From the IMG/VR virus record IMGVR_UViG_3300044858_006691, positions 1 through 51,395 of that record: a stretch of DNA of 51,395 nucleotides, one strand, 5' to 3'. Position numbers and translations under genes: made by a program. The DNA is from a virus. The notes under the pieces were generated by a model. That model did not search any database. It was not told the DNA's origin and was given only the letters and a program-made list of their open reading frames with translations. Below, piece after piece: positions 34,594-41,061 of the stretch. Position 1 is the stretch's first letter, and the number at the start of each line of letters is the position of its first letter.

Positions 34594-35166
34594 ATGAGCA
34601 ACCAGATTGCCCCCATCACCGAACGCCAGCTTGACCTGATCACCCGCGCCCACTGCGATGCCAATGGCCTAATCGAGCCGCTGCTCGAACTCAAAGGTGG
34701 CGCCAAACTGAAGATGATCGCCAGCCTTGCCAGCCGAAACCTGATCGAACAGGCCGAAGGCCAGTGGCGCCTCACGCGCACAGCGCTTGCCATCATCAAG
34801 GGCGAGGCCAAGCCCGAGGAGGTGTTGCCCAGTCCCTTGACAGCAGATGACACGACCGACCAGGCAGCGATGCCCACCACAGCTGCAGCGCCCTTGGTCA
34901 GCCCAGCGAGCGACCCGACCCCTGGCGGTCGCGGCCACAGCAAGCAGGCGCTGGTGATCGAGATGTTGAAACGTCCCGAGGGCGTAACCATTGCGCAGAT
35001 CTGTGATGCGACTGGCTGGCAGGCGCACACGGTGCGCGGCACCTTTGCCGGCGCGCTCAAGAAGAAGCTGGGCCTGAACATCATCTCCGAGAAGATCGAA
35101 GGCCCTGCCGGCACGCCGGGTGCGGGTCAGCGCCTCTACCGCATCACTGGGGAGGTCAGCGCATGA
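34594..35166 (+). CDS. DUF3489 winged-helix-like protein
   Basis: 190 residues. The N-terminal ~70 (ITERQLDLITRAHCDANGLIEPLLELKGGAKLKMIASLASRNLIE) look like a small HTH-type domain. After a Thr/Ala/Pro linker comes the DUF3489 domain: SKQALVIEMLKRPEGVTIAQICDATGWQAHTVRGTFAGALKKKLGLN, ending RLYRITGEV. This is a winged-helix fold likely to bind DNA, though no target is known. An AAAGGAG site precedes the ATG. It may regulate the repeated promoter blocks, which is speculation. Confidence 0.8.
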   Translation: MSNQIAPITERQLDLITRAHCDANGLIEPLLELKGGAKLKMIASLASRNLIEQAEGQWRLTRTALAIIKGEAKPEEVLPSPLTADDTTDQAAMPTTAAAPLVSPASDPTPGGRGHSKQALVIEMLKRPEGVTIAQICDATGWQAHTVRGTFAGALKKKLGLNIISEKIEGPAGTPGAGQRLYRITGEVSA

Positions 35167-35522
35167 GCACCATGACCCTCACCATCGAGCGCACCCCGCG
35201 CACCCTGACGATCAATGGCCAGGGGGTGACCGTGGAGGAGCTGGGCGTGCGCCTGCCCTTTGCCCGCAAGCCGGTCGATCTCGATGAGGTCGGCGGTCAT
35301 GGCCAGACCAAGGTCTTTGTGACTGAGACGCGGACGATGACCCCAGCCGAGTTCGATGCCTTTGCGCGCAGCCTGATGGCCTCGCGGGATTGGCTGGCCG
35401 GCAAAGGCGGCGGTGTGGAAGGTGGCTACCTCTGTGTCGAGGTCACAGCCCCTGGTCGCCCCTACCTCTACGTCAATCCCGAGGGCAGCGATTACGCCCG
35501 CTACGTGGCGCGCTTGGGCTGA
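35163..35522 (+). CDS. cassette protein of unknown function
   Basis: 119 residues, beta-rich at the start (MTLTIERTPRTLTINGQGVTVEELGVRLPF), then ETRTMTPAEFDAFARSLMASRDWLAGKGGGVEGGYLCVEVTAPGRPYLYVNPEGSDYARYVARLG. I do not recognise the family. The ATG overlaps the DUF3489 stop by 4 nt, so the two are translated together. Confidence 0.6.
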   Translation: MSTMTLTIERTPRTLTINGQGVTVEELGVRLPFARKPVDLDEVGGHGQTKVFVTETRTMTPAEFDAFARSLMASRDWLAGKGGGVEGGYLCVEVTAPGRPYLYVNPEGSDYARYVARLG

Positions 35523-35585
35523 GGTGAAGGGAAAGGGATCGTTGATGCTGTCGCCCAGCCCCAACTTGATCAAAAAACAGTCGAT

Positions 35586-35626
35586 CTTCTGCTTGCCATT
35601 CCATCCGGGTAGAGCGTTCATAGACC
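35586..35626 (+). promoter_or_regulatory. repeated promoter-like block, copy 3
   Basis: CTTCTGCTTGCCATTCC, then GGGTAGAGCGTTCATAGACCC. TTGCCA (-35) and TTCATA (-10) are 18 nt apart, as in copy 2. The shared part is AGAGCGTTCATAGAC and the preceding CTTCTG. Like copy 1 it follows a short A tract (CAAAAAACAG). The next gene starts at 35657 with AAGGAG. Confidence 0.45.
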
Positions 35627-35656
35627 CAACGCAACACCACCTGCAAGGAGCTCAAA

Positions 35657-36025
35657 ATGAACGCCACTAGCCCGACCCCCGCCACCCATAACGAGTCGTG
35701 GGGCTTTTACGGCACGATGAACGAACAGGCCGAAGCCGCTTGGCCGCTGGCCATGACCGCGATCTCGGATGCCACCTGCCAGCCGCTCGAGTCGGTCCGC
35801 GCCTTCCTCGACAGCCGCCACGGCCGTCACTTTGCCGACGATGTGCACAACGGCCTCTTTGCCGGCGCCACCCTGAGCGATGCGATTGAGCAAGCCACTC
35901 AGCGCTGGATGGGCTGGACGATTGGCCGCAGCTCCAGCAAGGAGTACGGCATCCCCAAGGGCCTGCCCTACCTCACCGGCTTCGTGATCCACTGCGAGAT
36001 CATTGAAGAATCCCTGGCGGCTTGA
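35657..36025 (+). CDS. cassette protein of unknown function
   Basis: 122 residues starting MNATSPTPATHNESWGFYGT, with AAGGAG 8 nt upstream. Visible features are WGFYGTMNEQAEAAWPLAMTAISDAT, FLDSRHGRHFADDVHNGLFAGATLSDAIEQATQRWMGWTIGR and a hydrophobic end. The pattern recurs in small plasmid and phage proteins of proteobacteria, but no function is known to me. Separate transcription from promoter-like copy 3 is likely. Confidence 0.55.
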   Translation: MNATSPTPATHNESWGFYGTMNEQAEAAWPLAMTAISDATCQPLESVRAFLDSRHGRHFADDVHNGLFAGATLSDAIEQATQRWMGWTIGRSSSKEYGIPKGLPYLTGFVIHCEIIEESLAA

Positions 36026-36028
36026 GCC

Positions 36029-36289
36029 ATGACCCGCACGGTGCGCGCCCTGCGCTTCGATGCCAACCAGCGGCCACGCGGCTTCTGCCTGATCAATCTG
36101 GAGTGGCGCGGTCGAACGATTGCCGCTGTCACCCACCAGGAACGCCGTTACCTGCCCACTGGCAGAACGGCCACCCGCCCCACCGGCGAGTCAGTCATCG
36201 AGATGATGGCGCGGGAATACTTTGTGGAGCGTCTGTGGCTGAGCACCGATGGCACAGTGCTGTGGGAGCAGCAGCCACTGGCACTCTGA
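36029..36289 (+). CDS. cassette protein of unknown function
   Basis: 86 residues: MTRTVRALRFDANQRPRGFC, WRGRTIAAVTHQERRYLPTG, then ESVIEMMAREYFVERLWLSTDGTVLWEQQ. Basic first half, aromatic second half, no known domain. It starts 3 bp after the previous stop. Its last 95 bases overlap the end of the DUF7220 gene on the other strand, with no terminator between them. Confidence 0.5.
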   Translation: MTRTVRALRFDANQRPRGFCLINLEWRGRTIAAVTHQERRYLPTGRTATRPTGESVIEMMAREYFVERLWLSTDGTVLWEQQPLAL

Positions 36290-36497
36290 CCCGCCAGGCC
36301 TCGAAGGCGCGGCGCAGTAGGTAGCTTCGAATCAAGGAGACGACGGTGAAAATTAGGCCGATCACCAAGTTCTCCTGCAATGTGGCGTGCAGACCGAAGA
36401 GCGGGAACACCACCCACTGGGTCGCTACCGCCACGCCATAGCCGACCAGCACATTGGTCACGGCTTCCACCAGCGACATCCAGCGCGACTGTTTCAC
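36195..36497 (-). CDS. DUF7220 membrane protein
   Basis: 100 residues. The first 70 match DUF7220: MKQSRWMSLVEAVTNVLVGYG, a transmembrane pair (VLVGYGVAVATQWVVFPLFGL; LVIGLIFTVVSLIRSYLLRRAFE). The last 30 (rich in Ala, Cys, Ser, Pro) lie in the region that overlaps the plus-strand gene and look non-conserved. Such proteins are common in phages and integrative elements near methyltransferases; the role is unknown. Start overlaps the methyltransferase stop (ATGA). Confidence 0.8.
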   Translation of the reverse strand: MKQSRWMSLVEAVTNVLVGYGVAVATQWVVFPLFGLHATLQENLVIGLIFTVVSLIRSYLLRRAFEAWRVRVPVAAAPTALCHRCSATDAPQSIPAPSSR

Positions 36498-37774
36498 TGG
36501 GTCTCCTCAACGTCGGCATCGACCTCGTCGGCGGTCTCTGCCGTGCCGACCAGGTCATCAAATCGCACCCCATCCGATTCCCGAACCGCCTGCGCACCGG
36601 CATACGATTGCCATCGGCGAACGATCACATCGACGTACTTCGGGTCGAGCTCAATCAGCCGTGCCTGGCGATCGGACTTCTCTGCGGCGATCAGCGTAGT
36701 GCCGGAGCCACCGAAGGGGTCGAGCACGATGTCACCCGGCCGGCTGGAATTGCGGATAGCGCGCTCGACCAACTCCACCGGCTTCATCGTCGGATGCAGG
36801 TCATTTACGCGTGGCTTGTTGAAGTTCCAGACATCGCCCTGATCCCGGTCACCGCACCAGTGCCGGGTAGCGCCCTCGGGCCAACCGTAGAGGATCGGCT
36901 CGTACTGGCGCTGGTAGTCCGAGCGCCCCAGTGTGAAGGTGTTCTTTGCCCAGATGATGAAGGTCGACCATTTGCCACCGGCAGCGCGGAAGGCGGCTTG
37001 CAGGGTATCGAGCTCGCTGGACGACATCGCCACGTAAATGGCACCCGAGCAATGCGCCAGAGTGGGCTTGAAGGCGTTGAGTAAAAAGTCCTGAAAACCA
37101 TCGCTCAGGTTGTCGTTCAGGATCGGGCGGTTCGTGCCGCGCATCTTGTCCTTGGCGCTGTTGGCGTAGTCGACGTTGTACGGCGGGTCGGTGAACACCA
37201 TGGTGGCCTTCTCGCCGGCCATCAGCAGGGCAAAACTCGCAGCATCGGTGCTGTCGCCACAGAGCAGTCGGTGCTTGCCCATGATCCAGACGTCACCCGG
37301 TTTCGACACCGGGGCAACCGGCACCTCTGGGGCGGCGTCCTCATCGGTATTACCTTCGGTGGTGGTCTCCTCACCGGCCAGCAGTTCAGCGATCTCATCG
37401 TCATCGAAGCCGGTGAGCGCCAGGTCGAAGTCATCGAGCTGCAGCTCTTCCAGCTCCAGTCGCAGCAGGTCCTCATCCCAGTCGGCCCAGGTAGCAGAGC
37501 GGTTGGCCAGGATGCGAAACGCCTTGATCTGCATCTGCGTAAGGTCATCGGCCAGCACCACCGGCACCGTCTCCAGTCCGAGGTGCAGCGCGGCCTTGAG
37601 CCTCAGATGCCCGTCGACCACCTCACCGGTGCTCTTGGCGATGATCGGGATGCGAAATCCGAATTCCTGGATGGCACCGGCCATCTGTTCGATGACGTGG
37701 TCGTTCTTGCGTGGATTGCGTCCGTAAGGGATGAGTTTGCCCACCGGCCAGTGGTGCAGTTCGATGTCTTGCAT
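36494..37774 (-). CDS. ParB-domain DNA adenine/cytosine-N4 methyltransferase
   Basis: 426 residues. Residues 1-100 are a ParB/Srx-like domain (IPYGRNPRKNDHVIEQMAGAIQEFGFRIPII...VDGHLRLKAALHLG). The rest is an N6/N4 methyltransferase with motif IV DPPY (196-199) before motif I DPFGGSGTT (352-360), the beta-class order. The two together are a common phage solitary methyltransferase; no restriction gene is nearby. It may protect phage DNA from host restriction or mark it. It lies directly downstream of TerS. Confidence 0.9.
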   Translation of the reverse strand: MQDIELHHWPVGKLIPYGRNPRKNDHVIEQMAGAIQEFGFRIPIIAKSTGEVVDGHLRLKAALHLGLETVPVVLADDLTQMQIKAFRILANRSATWADWDEDLLRLELEELQLDDFDLALTGFDDDEIAELLAGEETTTEGNTDEDAAPEVPVAPVSKPGDVWIMGKHRLLCGDSTDAASFALLMAGEKATMVFTDPPYNVDYANSAKDKMRGTNRPILNDNLSDGFQDFLLNAFKPTLAHCSGAIYVAMSSSELDTLQAAFRAAGGKWSTFIIWAKNTFTLGRSDYQRQYEPILYGWPEGATRHWCGDRDQGDVWNFNKPRVNDLHPTMKPVELVERAIRNSSRPGDIVLDPFGGSGTTLIAAEKSDRQARLIELDPKYVDVIVRRWQSYAGAQAVRESDGVRFDDLVGTAETADEVDADVEETQ

Positions 37775-37816
37775 AGGGGTCTCTCAAAGGTGTGCTGATC
37801 CGATCCGCAACCCGAC

Positions 37817-38350
37817 CTATCGAGAAAGCTCCTCGAGGGCCTGGCGGATTTCGTCGTCCAGTCGTTGTTCGATCACGCGCGGGTCTTGCTCGGCCGCCAA
37901 GGCGGCTGCGAGTCGGCGGGGCAAGGTCTGCATCCGGTCACGCAGGCGGCGCGCCAGGTTGAAGGTGCGCATCTCCACCTCATCGCTGCTGATCAGCTTG
38001 GCCGTTCGCTCCTCGTACTCGAGCTTGGCCAAGCGCGCGGCGTAGGCTTCGCGGATCGCGCGACTGGTTTGATAGTCGGGGGCATTGACTCGGGTTTCCA
38101 GTGGTGCGGAAACCTCCCGGTTGGAAACCGGAGTGGAAACCGGCGGAGTTGCCAGGTTCGCAGGTGAGTTGCCAGCGTTAGTATTCAGGTTCTGCGAGGG
38201 CAGCGTGTTGCTCGCCCACTGGGCGTCGGCCTTGGCCGGATCAATGCTGCCGTCTGGCTCTTTGCTGATGCGCCCGGCCTTGATGGCCTTGGCCACAGCG
38301 GTGTGGCTCACGCCACGGTGTTGGGCATAGGCCCGGATGGACAGTCCCAT
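37817..38350 (-). CDS. terS: terminase small subunit (Nu1-like)
   Basis: The start at 38350 has GGAGG close upstream and gives 177 residues. The N-terminal winged HTH (MGLSIRAYAQHRGVSHTAVAKAIKAGRISKEPDGSIDP) is the DNA-recognition domain typical of Nu1-type small terminases. The C-terminal half is helical (REAYAARLAKLEYEERTAKLISSDEVEMRTFNLARRLRDRMQTLPRRLA), the oligomerisation and TerL-binding part. It binds near cos and hands DNA to TerL. Confidence 0.85.
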   Translation of the reverse strand: MGLSIRAYAQHRGVSHTAVAKAIKAGRISKEPDGSIDPAKADAQWASNTLPSQNLNTNAGNSPANLATPPVSTPVSNREVSAPLETRVNAPDYQTSRAIREAYAARLAKLEYEERTAKLISSDEVEMRTFNLARRLRDRMQTLPRRLAAALAAEQDPRVIEQRLDDEIRQALEELSR

Positions 38351-38528
38351 CGCATTCCTCCGGGCCGGGCGGGTCAATCAATCAGTCGTCAGCGGTGGAT
38401 CACCTCGGGGTGGAAACTGGCAACCTCTTTTTGTCGCTGGCGCTAGGCAAGCCGGGGGGTTGGCGCGTCCCCCGCTTTTTAGATCGCCCGGGAGGACCCG
38501 TCAGATGTGTCAGATGCGTCAGCCACCA
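38351..38528. other. intergenic region upstream of TerS, candidate cos region
   Basis: In lambda-like phages cos lies just upstream of the small terminase gene, which here is this 178-bp gap. It holds a GC-rich dyad GGGGG-N10-CCCCC around 38455-38474 (within GGGGGGTTGGCGCGTCCCCC) and, at 38500-38522, GTCAG three times at 9-bp spacing. The dyad could be the cut site and the GTCAG copies TerS or repressor sites. Neither can be decided from sequence alone. Confidence 0.35.
38500..38522 (+). repeat. three GTCAG boxes at 9-bp spacing
   Basis: GTCAG occurs at 38500, 38509 and 38518 with intervening ATGT and ATGC. The same unit (GTCAG-N4-GTCAG) appears twice more, in opposite orientations, around 40932-41014. 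Regular 9-bp spacing suggests a protein-binding array. Confidence 0.6.
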
Positions 38529-39107
38529 TCACTGGGCCTTCGTCATTTCTTCCCGCAGCGCCCGTTCCATCTGCCGCTGGTACTCGCGCAAGGCCACGCT
38601 CCTGACCGTCTCGGCCATCCCGAAGCGCGGCTGCACCTTGATCTGGGCCTTGGGCCGCAGCAGGTACAGCGCCAGGATGCGTCGCTCGTCACGGCGCTCG
38701 AACAGCATCCCCGCCCGGTAGAAGACGGTGGGTTTGTTCTTGACCTGATCAAGCCACTGGCTCTTGGGGATGACGCGGGTCTGTGCCATCTCGCGCAACC
38801 GCCCGGCCGGAATGGGCCGCGCATCGGGATGGCTGCCGCCTGTCTCCTGTGCCGCCATGAAGCGATCCCGCGACCAGACCTCGGCCATCAGCGTGCGGGG
38901 CTTGGCCGGTGTCACGCCAATGCCCCGGCTGATCCACCGCCGGCGCAGAGTGAAGCGCTCGGGCAGGCCATCGCGCACCGCATCACGGGCATCGAAGGCC
39001 GTGCGGCTCAGTGCGCGGGCGGCGGCGTGCGGAACGTGCTGCTGAGCCAGGTCCGACAGATGCTCGGTCGCCTTGGTCACATCGGCGGTGACCTCAAGTT
39101 TCAGCAT
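38529..39107 (-). CDS. phage morphogenesis / minor tail-like protein
   Basis: The start is set at 39107 (MLKLEVTADVTKATEHLSDL), giving 192 residues. The rest is basic and helical: AARALSRTAFDARDAVRDGLPERFTLRRRWISRGIGVTPA, then GRLREMAQTRVIPKSQW and REYQRQMERALREEM. This pattern resembles lambda Z/HK97 gp10-type minor tail or completion proteins. It sits upstream of TerS rather than among the tail genes, which is odd for that role. The start overlaps the previous gene by 14 nt. Confidence 0.55.
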   Translation of the reverse strand: MLKLEVTADVTKATEHLSDLAQQHVPHAAARALSRTAFDARDAVRDGLPERFTLRRRWISRGIGVTPAKPRTLMAEVWSRDRFMAAQETGGSHPDARPIPAGRLREMAQTRVIPKSQWLDQVKNKPTVFYRAGMLFERRDERRILALYLLRPKAQIKVQPRFGMAETVRSVALREYQRQMERALREEMTKAQ

Positions 39108-39297
39108 CGGCAGGCTTTCGGCGGCGTGGGGTAGCAGGTACTTCAGTCGGGGCGGAAGGCTCGACCGCAATGCCAGCTTGTTGCGCCAGGATCTGTTCGG
39201 CAGTGGTGGCATCGACCTCGACCGTCAGGCCGGGGGCGAACGAGCGCGCACCGCCAGCGCCGGTGAGGATCACCGGGCGGGTGATGAGAAGTTTCAT
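39094..39297 (-). CDS. small phage structural-type protein
   Basis: 67 residues: KLLITRPVILTGAGGARSFAPGLTVEVDATTAEQILAQQAGIAVE, then a Pro/Arg/Lys tail. Proteins of this form (VILDG...PG..VEVD..TA..LI..G.A) are common small companions in head or tail operons of phages and lack a known function. It is the first gene after the structured leader at 39298-39401. Confidence 0.55.
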   Translation of the reverse strand: MKLLITRPVILTGAGGARSFAPGLTVEVDATTAEQILAQQAGIAVEPSAPTEVPATPRRRKPADAET

Positions 39298-39312
39298 AGG
39301 GGGAGTCTCCAA

Positions 39313-39379
39313 GGCTGGGCAAACGGGCGAGCGCCCAGCCCAGAAACGACAACGCCCACCAAGGTCTCCCCGGTGGGCG
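39313..39379 (-). promoter_or_regulatory. leader with two stem-loops
   Basis: CGCCCACC (39353-39360) pairs with GGTGGGCG, and GGCTGGGC (39313-39320) pairs with GCCCAGCC. Neither stem is followed by a strong T run on the minus strand. Lying between a promoter-like pair (39402-39430) and the first gene, they could be an attenuator or an antitermination target. Confidence 0.4.
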
Positions 39380-39389
39380 CAGCTATCAG

Positions 39390-39430
39390 CAGTACGTGAA
39401 TACTGTACTTTGTGTCCGGACGGGATTCAA
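39390..39430 (-). promoter_or_regulatory. candidate promoter with dyad operator
   Basis: On the minus strand TTGAAT (39425-39430) and TACAGT (39402-39407) are exactly 17 bp apart. The dyad CAGTA-N6-TACTG (39390-39405) covers the -10 and the likely start point, as expected for a repressed promoter. It would drive the downstream packaging and structural genes. Confidence 0.45.
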
Positions 39431-39484
39431 TCAGGTTTCGGAAAACAACCTCAAAAAAAATTTCAGGCGATTTCGAATCCGATT

Positions 39485-40075
39485 TCAGGTTGCTACCGCT
39501 TCGCTGGGTTTGGACCGGTGACGGCCGTGCCCACCTGAGCGCTCGTACCCATAGTGCCGAGCCAGCATTCCGAGCGCCGCAAGCAGAATGCCCTTGGCCT
39601 CGTTCTTCTCGACACGCTTGCCGTTCCATCCGTCACGCAGTGCCCAATCCCGAATCGACATCTGCAGCCCAGCCACGTACCACAGCGCCGAGCCCGCCGG
39701 ACTACCACTGCCGCCCACCGCCTCCAGCGCATCCCTGACCGCACGCGCAGCGCCAGCGTTCTTCTCGACCATCATCTGCCCAGGTGCCGTGCCGCCCGGC
39801 AGACCATCGAGCTTGGGGCTGGCGACACCACTGCCAAACGCCCGGGCGAAGTCCTGTGAGAACTGCTGCCCCGCATCGTGCATGGCACCGGTGATGCTGC
39901 CGTTTCTGAGCATCAGCGCCAGCGTGTCCACCGTCCGGTAGTGATCGACGGGCTTCTGGTCGTCGTCCTCCTCGCGCACATAGCGGATCACGCTGCAATC
40001 GGGGCGGATCAGCTCATGGCCGATGGGCGGTTTGCGTTCAGCGCGTGCCTTGGCGCGTTGCGTCTTCTTGGTCAT
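39485..40075 (-). CDS. phage protein of unknown function, regulator-like position
   Basis: 196 residues. Basic start (MTKKTQRAKARAERKP), then VDTLALMLRNGSITGAMHDAGQQFSQDFARAFG, AARAVRDALEAVGGSGSPAGSALWYVAGLQMSIRDWALRDGWNGKRVEKNEAKGILLAALGMLARHYGY. The second half resembles a small helix-turn-helix-type domain, similar in outline to DUF6456 proteins, but I am not certain. It is the last gene before the promoter/operator at 39390-39430, where lambda-like phages encode their late regulator. Confidence 0.55.
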   Translation of the reverse strand: MTKKTQRAKARAERKPPIGHELIRPDCSVIRYVREEDDDQKPVDHYRTVDTLALMLRNGSITGAMHDAGQQFSQDFARAFGSGVASPKLDGLPGGTAPGQMMVEKNAGAARAVRDALEAVGGSGSPAGSALWYVAGLQMSIRDWALRDGWNGKRVEKNEAKGILLAALGMLARHYGYERSGGHGRHRSKPSEAVAT

Positions 40076-40434
40076 GGCCGGCCCTCCCCAAGTTGCCCGA
40101 GGGTCGCCAGCGCACCGTCAAGGTCACGCTGTACGGTGATCGACTTAGCAGTGGTCGCCACCACAGTCCAGGTCTCGCCATCACCCCGGTCGATCACCTC
40201 GCCCTCGGCCCAAGATGTGCTCTTGCGGGACGCGGTGGTGCGTGCGCCGTAGAGCTTGGTGGCGATGCCGGTCAGGAACGCACGATCCCAGTCGTCGTAG
40301 ATGTCATCAAGCGGCACCACGACGATGCCTTGTTTGTGCCAGGTAGCGGCGCGCATCGCCCGCAGCTCCTCGGCGTTGGCCGGTGACTGCGGTGCCATCC
40401 TGCCCAAGGAGCAGGGAATCGAGGGTGAGCTCAT
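40072..40434 (-). CDS. phage protein of unknown function
   Basis: 120 residues if the ATG at 40434 is used, which overlaps the resolvase stop (ATGA); an ATG at 40440 is also possible. Visible sequence: AEELRAMRAATWHKQGIVVVPLDDIYDDWDRAFLTGIATKLYGAR, then DRGDGETWTVVATTAKSITVQRDLDGALATL. Similar small proteins follow RuvC-like genes in other phages. No function known. Confidence 0.6.
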   Translation of the reverse strand: MSSPSIPCSLGRMAPQSPANAEELRAMRAATWHKQGIVVVPLDDIYDDWDRAFLTGIATKLYGARTTASRKSTSWAEGEVIDRGDGETWTVVATTAKSITVQRDLDGALATLGQLGEGRP

Positions 40435-40904
40435 ACGCATGCCACACCCCCTTGAGCCATCGCCCAATCCAGCAGCGCCAGCGCATCGGCGTGGTTGTCG
40501 TCGACCGGATCAAAGCCGCGTGCCTTGGCCGCTGCGATCATCTCGGCCTTGCCAGCGTTGCCCTTGCCCGTCGCGTGCTTCTTGATCGTGCCCACCGGCA
40601 CGCCCTGGTACGGGATCTGGTGGTGCTCACACCAGGCGGTAAGATGGGCCATGAAGCCACCATAAGCATGGGCGGCATCGACCCCGGCGTGCTTTCTCAC
40701 TTCTTCGAACACCACCCAGTCGAGCCCATCGGCACACTGCTTGAGGTCGGTGAGCCAGCGCTTGAAGCGCAGGTATCTCATTCCGCCACCTTCGAAGCGC
40801 TGCGGCTTGAAGGATTCGCTGCCGCCGTTGATCAGTCCGTCGCGGCCAATCAGTGCCCAGCCGGTGGTGGTGCCCAGATCAAGGGCCAAAATCGTTGTCG
40901 TCAT
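40431..40904 (-). CDS. RuvC-like Holliday junction resolvase
   Basis: 157 residues starting MTTTILALDLGTTTGWALIG. The RNase H-like fold residues are D9 (ALDLGTTTG), a Glu pair in WVVFEEVRKH, and the C-terminal acidic motif in DDNHADALALLDW. An active enzyme would cleave branched DNA before packaging. It starts after a 157-bp region carrying an inverted repeat. An in-frame extension to 41075 runs through that region and lacks a ribosome site, so the shorter start is used. Confidence 0.85.
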   Translation of the reverse strand: MTTTILALDLGTTTGWALIGRDGLINGGSESFKPQRFEGGGMRYLRFKRWLTDLKQCADGLDWVVFEEVRKHAGVDAAHAYGGFMAHLTAWCEHHQIPYQGVPVGTIKKHATGKGNAGKAEMIAAAKARGFDPVDDNHADALALLDWAMAQGGVACV

Positions 40905-40931
40905 GTTCGTCAGTCCTATTTTTTGGGCGGT

Positions 40932-41014
40932 CTGACGCAACTGACTCGGTTTACCTATTACTCCTTCTTCTTTGTATATAGAGGGTAATCTAGTAATTGA
41001 GTCAGATACGTCAG
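40932..41014. promoter_or_regulatory. inverted GTCAG repeats around an AT-rich promoter-like core
   Basis: CTGACGCAACTGACTC (40932-40947) faces GAGTCAGATACGTCAG (40999-41014); 13 of 16 positions match as an inverted repeat. Each arm contains two GTCAG boxes 9 bp apart. The 51 bp between them are AT rich and include TATATA. The layout is that of a promoter flanked by operators, controlling the resolvase operon. Confidence 0.55.
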
Positions 41015-41061
41015 AGCCGCGTCGATTCAATGAAGTGGTTGGGGCGATTTCCGGCGCAAAA

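Noticed and set aside
39390-39405. LexA (SOS) box
   Set aside because: The dyad is CAG-N10-CTG, the reverse of the CTGT-N8-ACAG consensus, so I treat it only as an unassigned operator.
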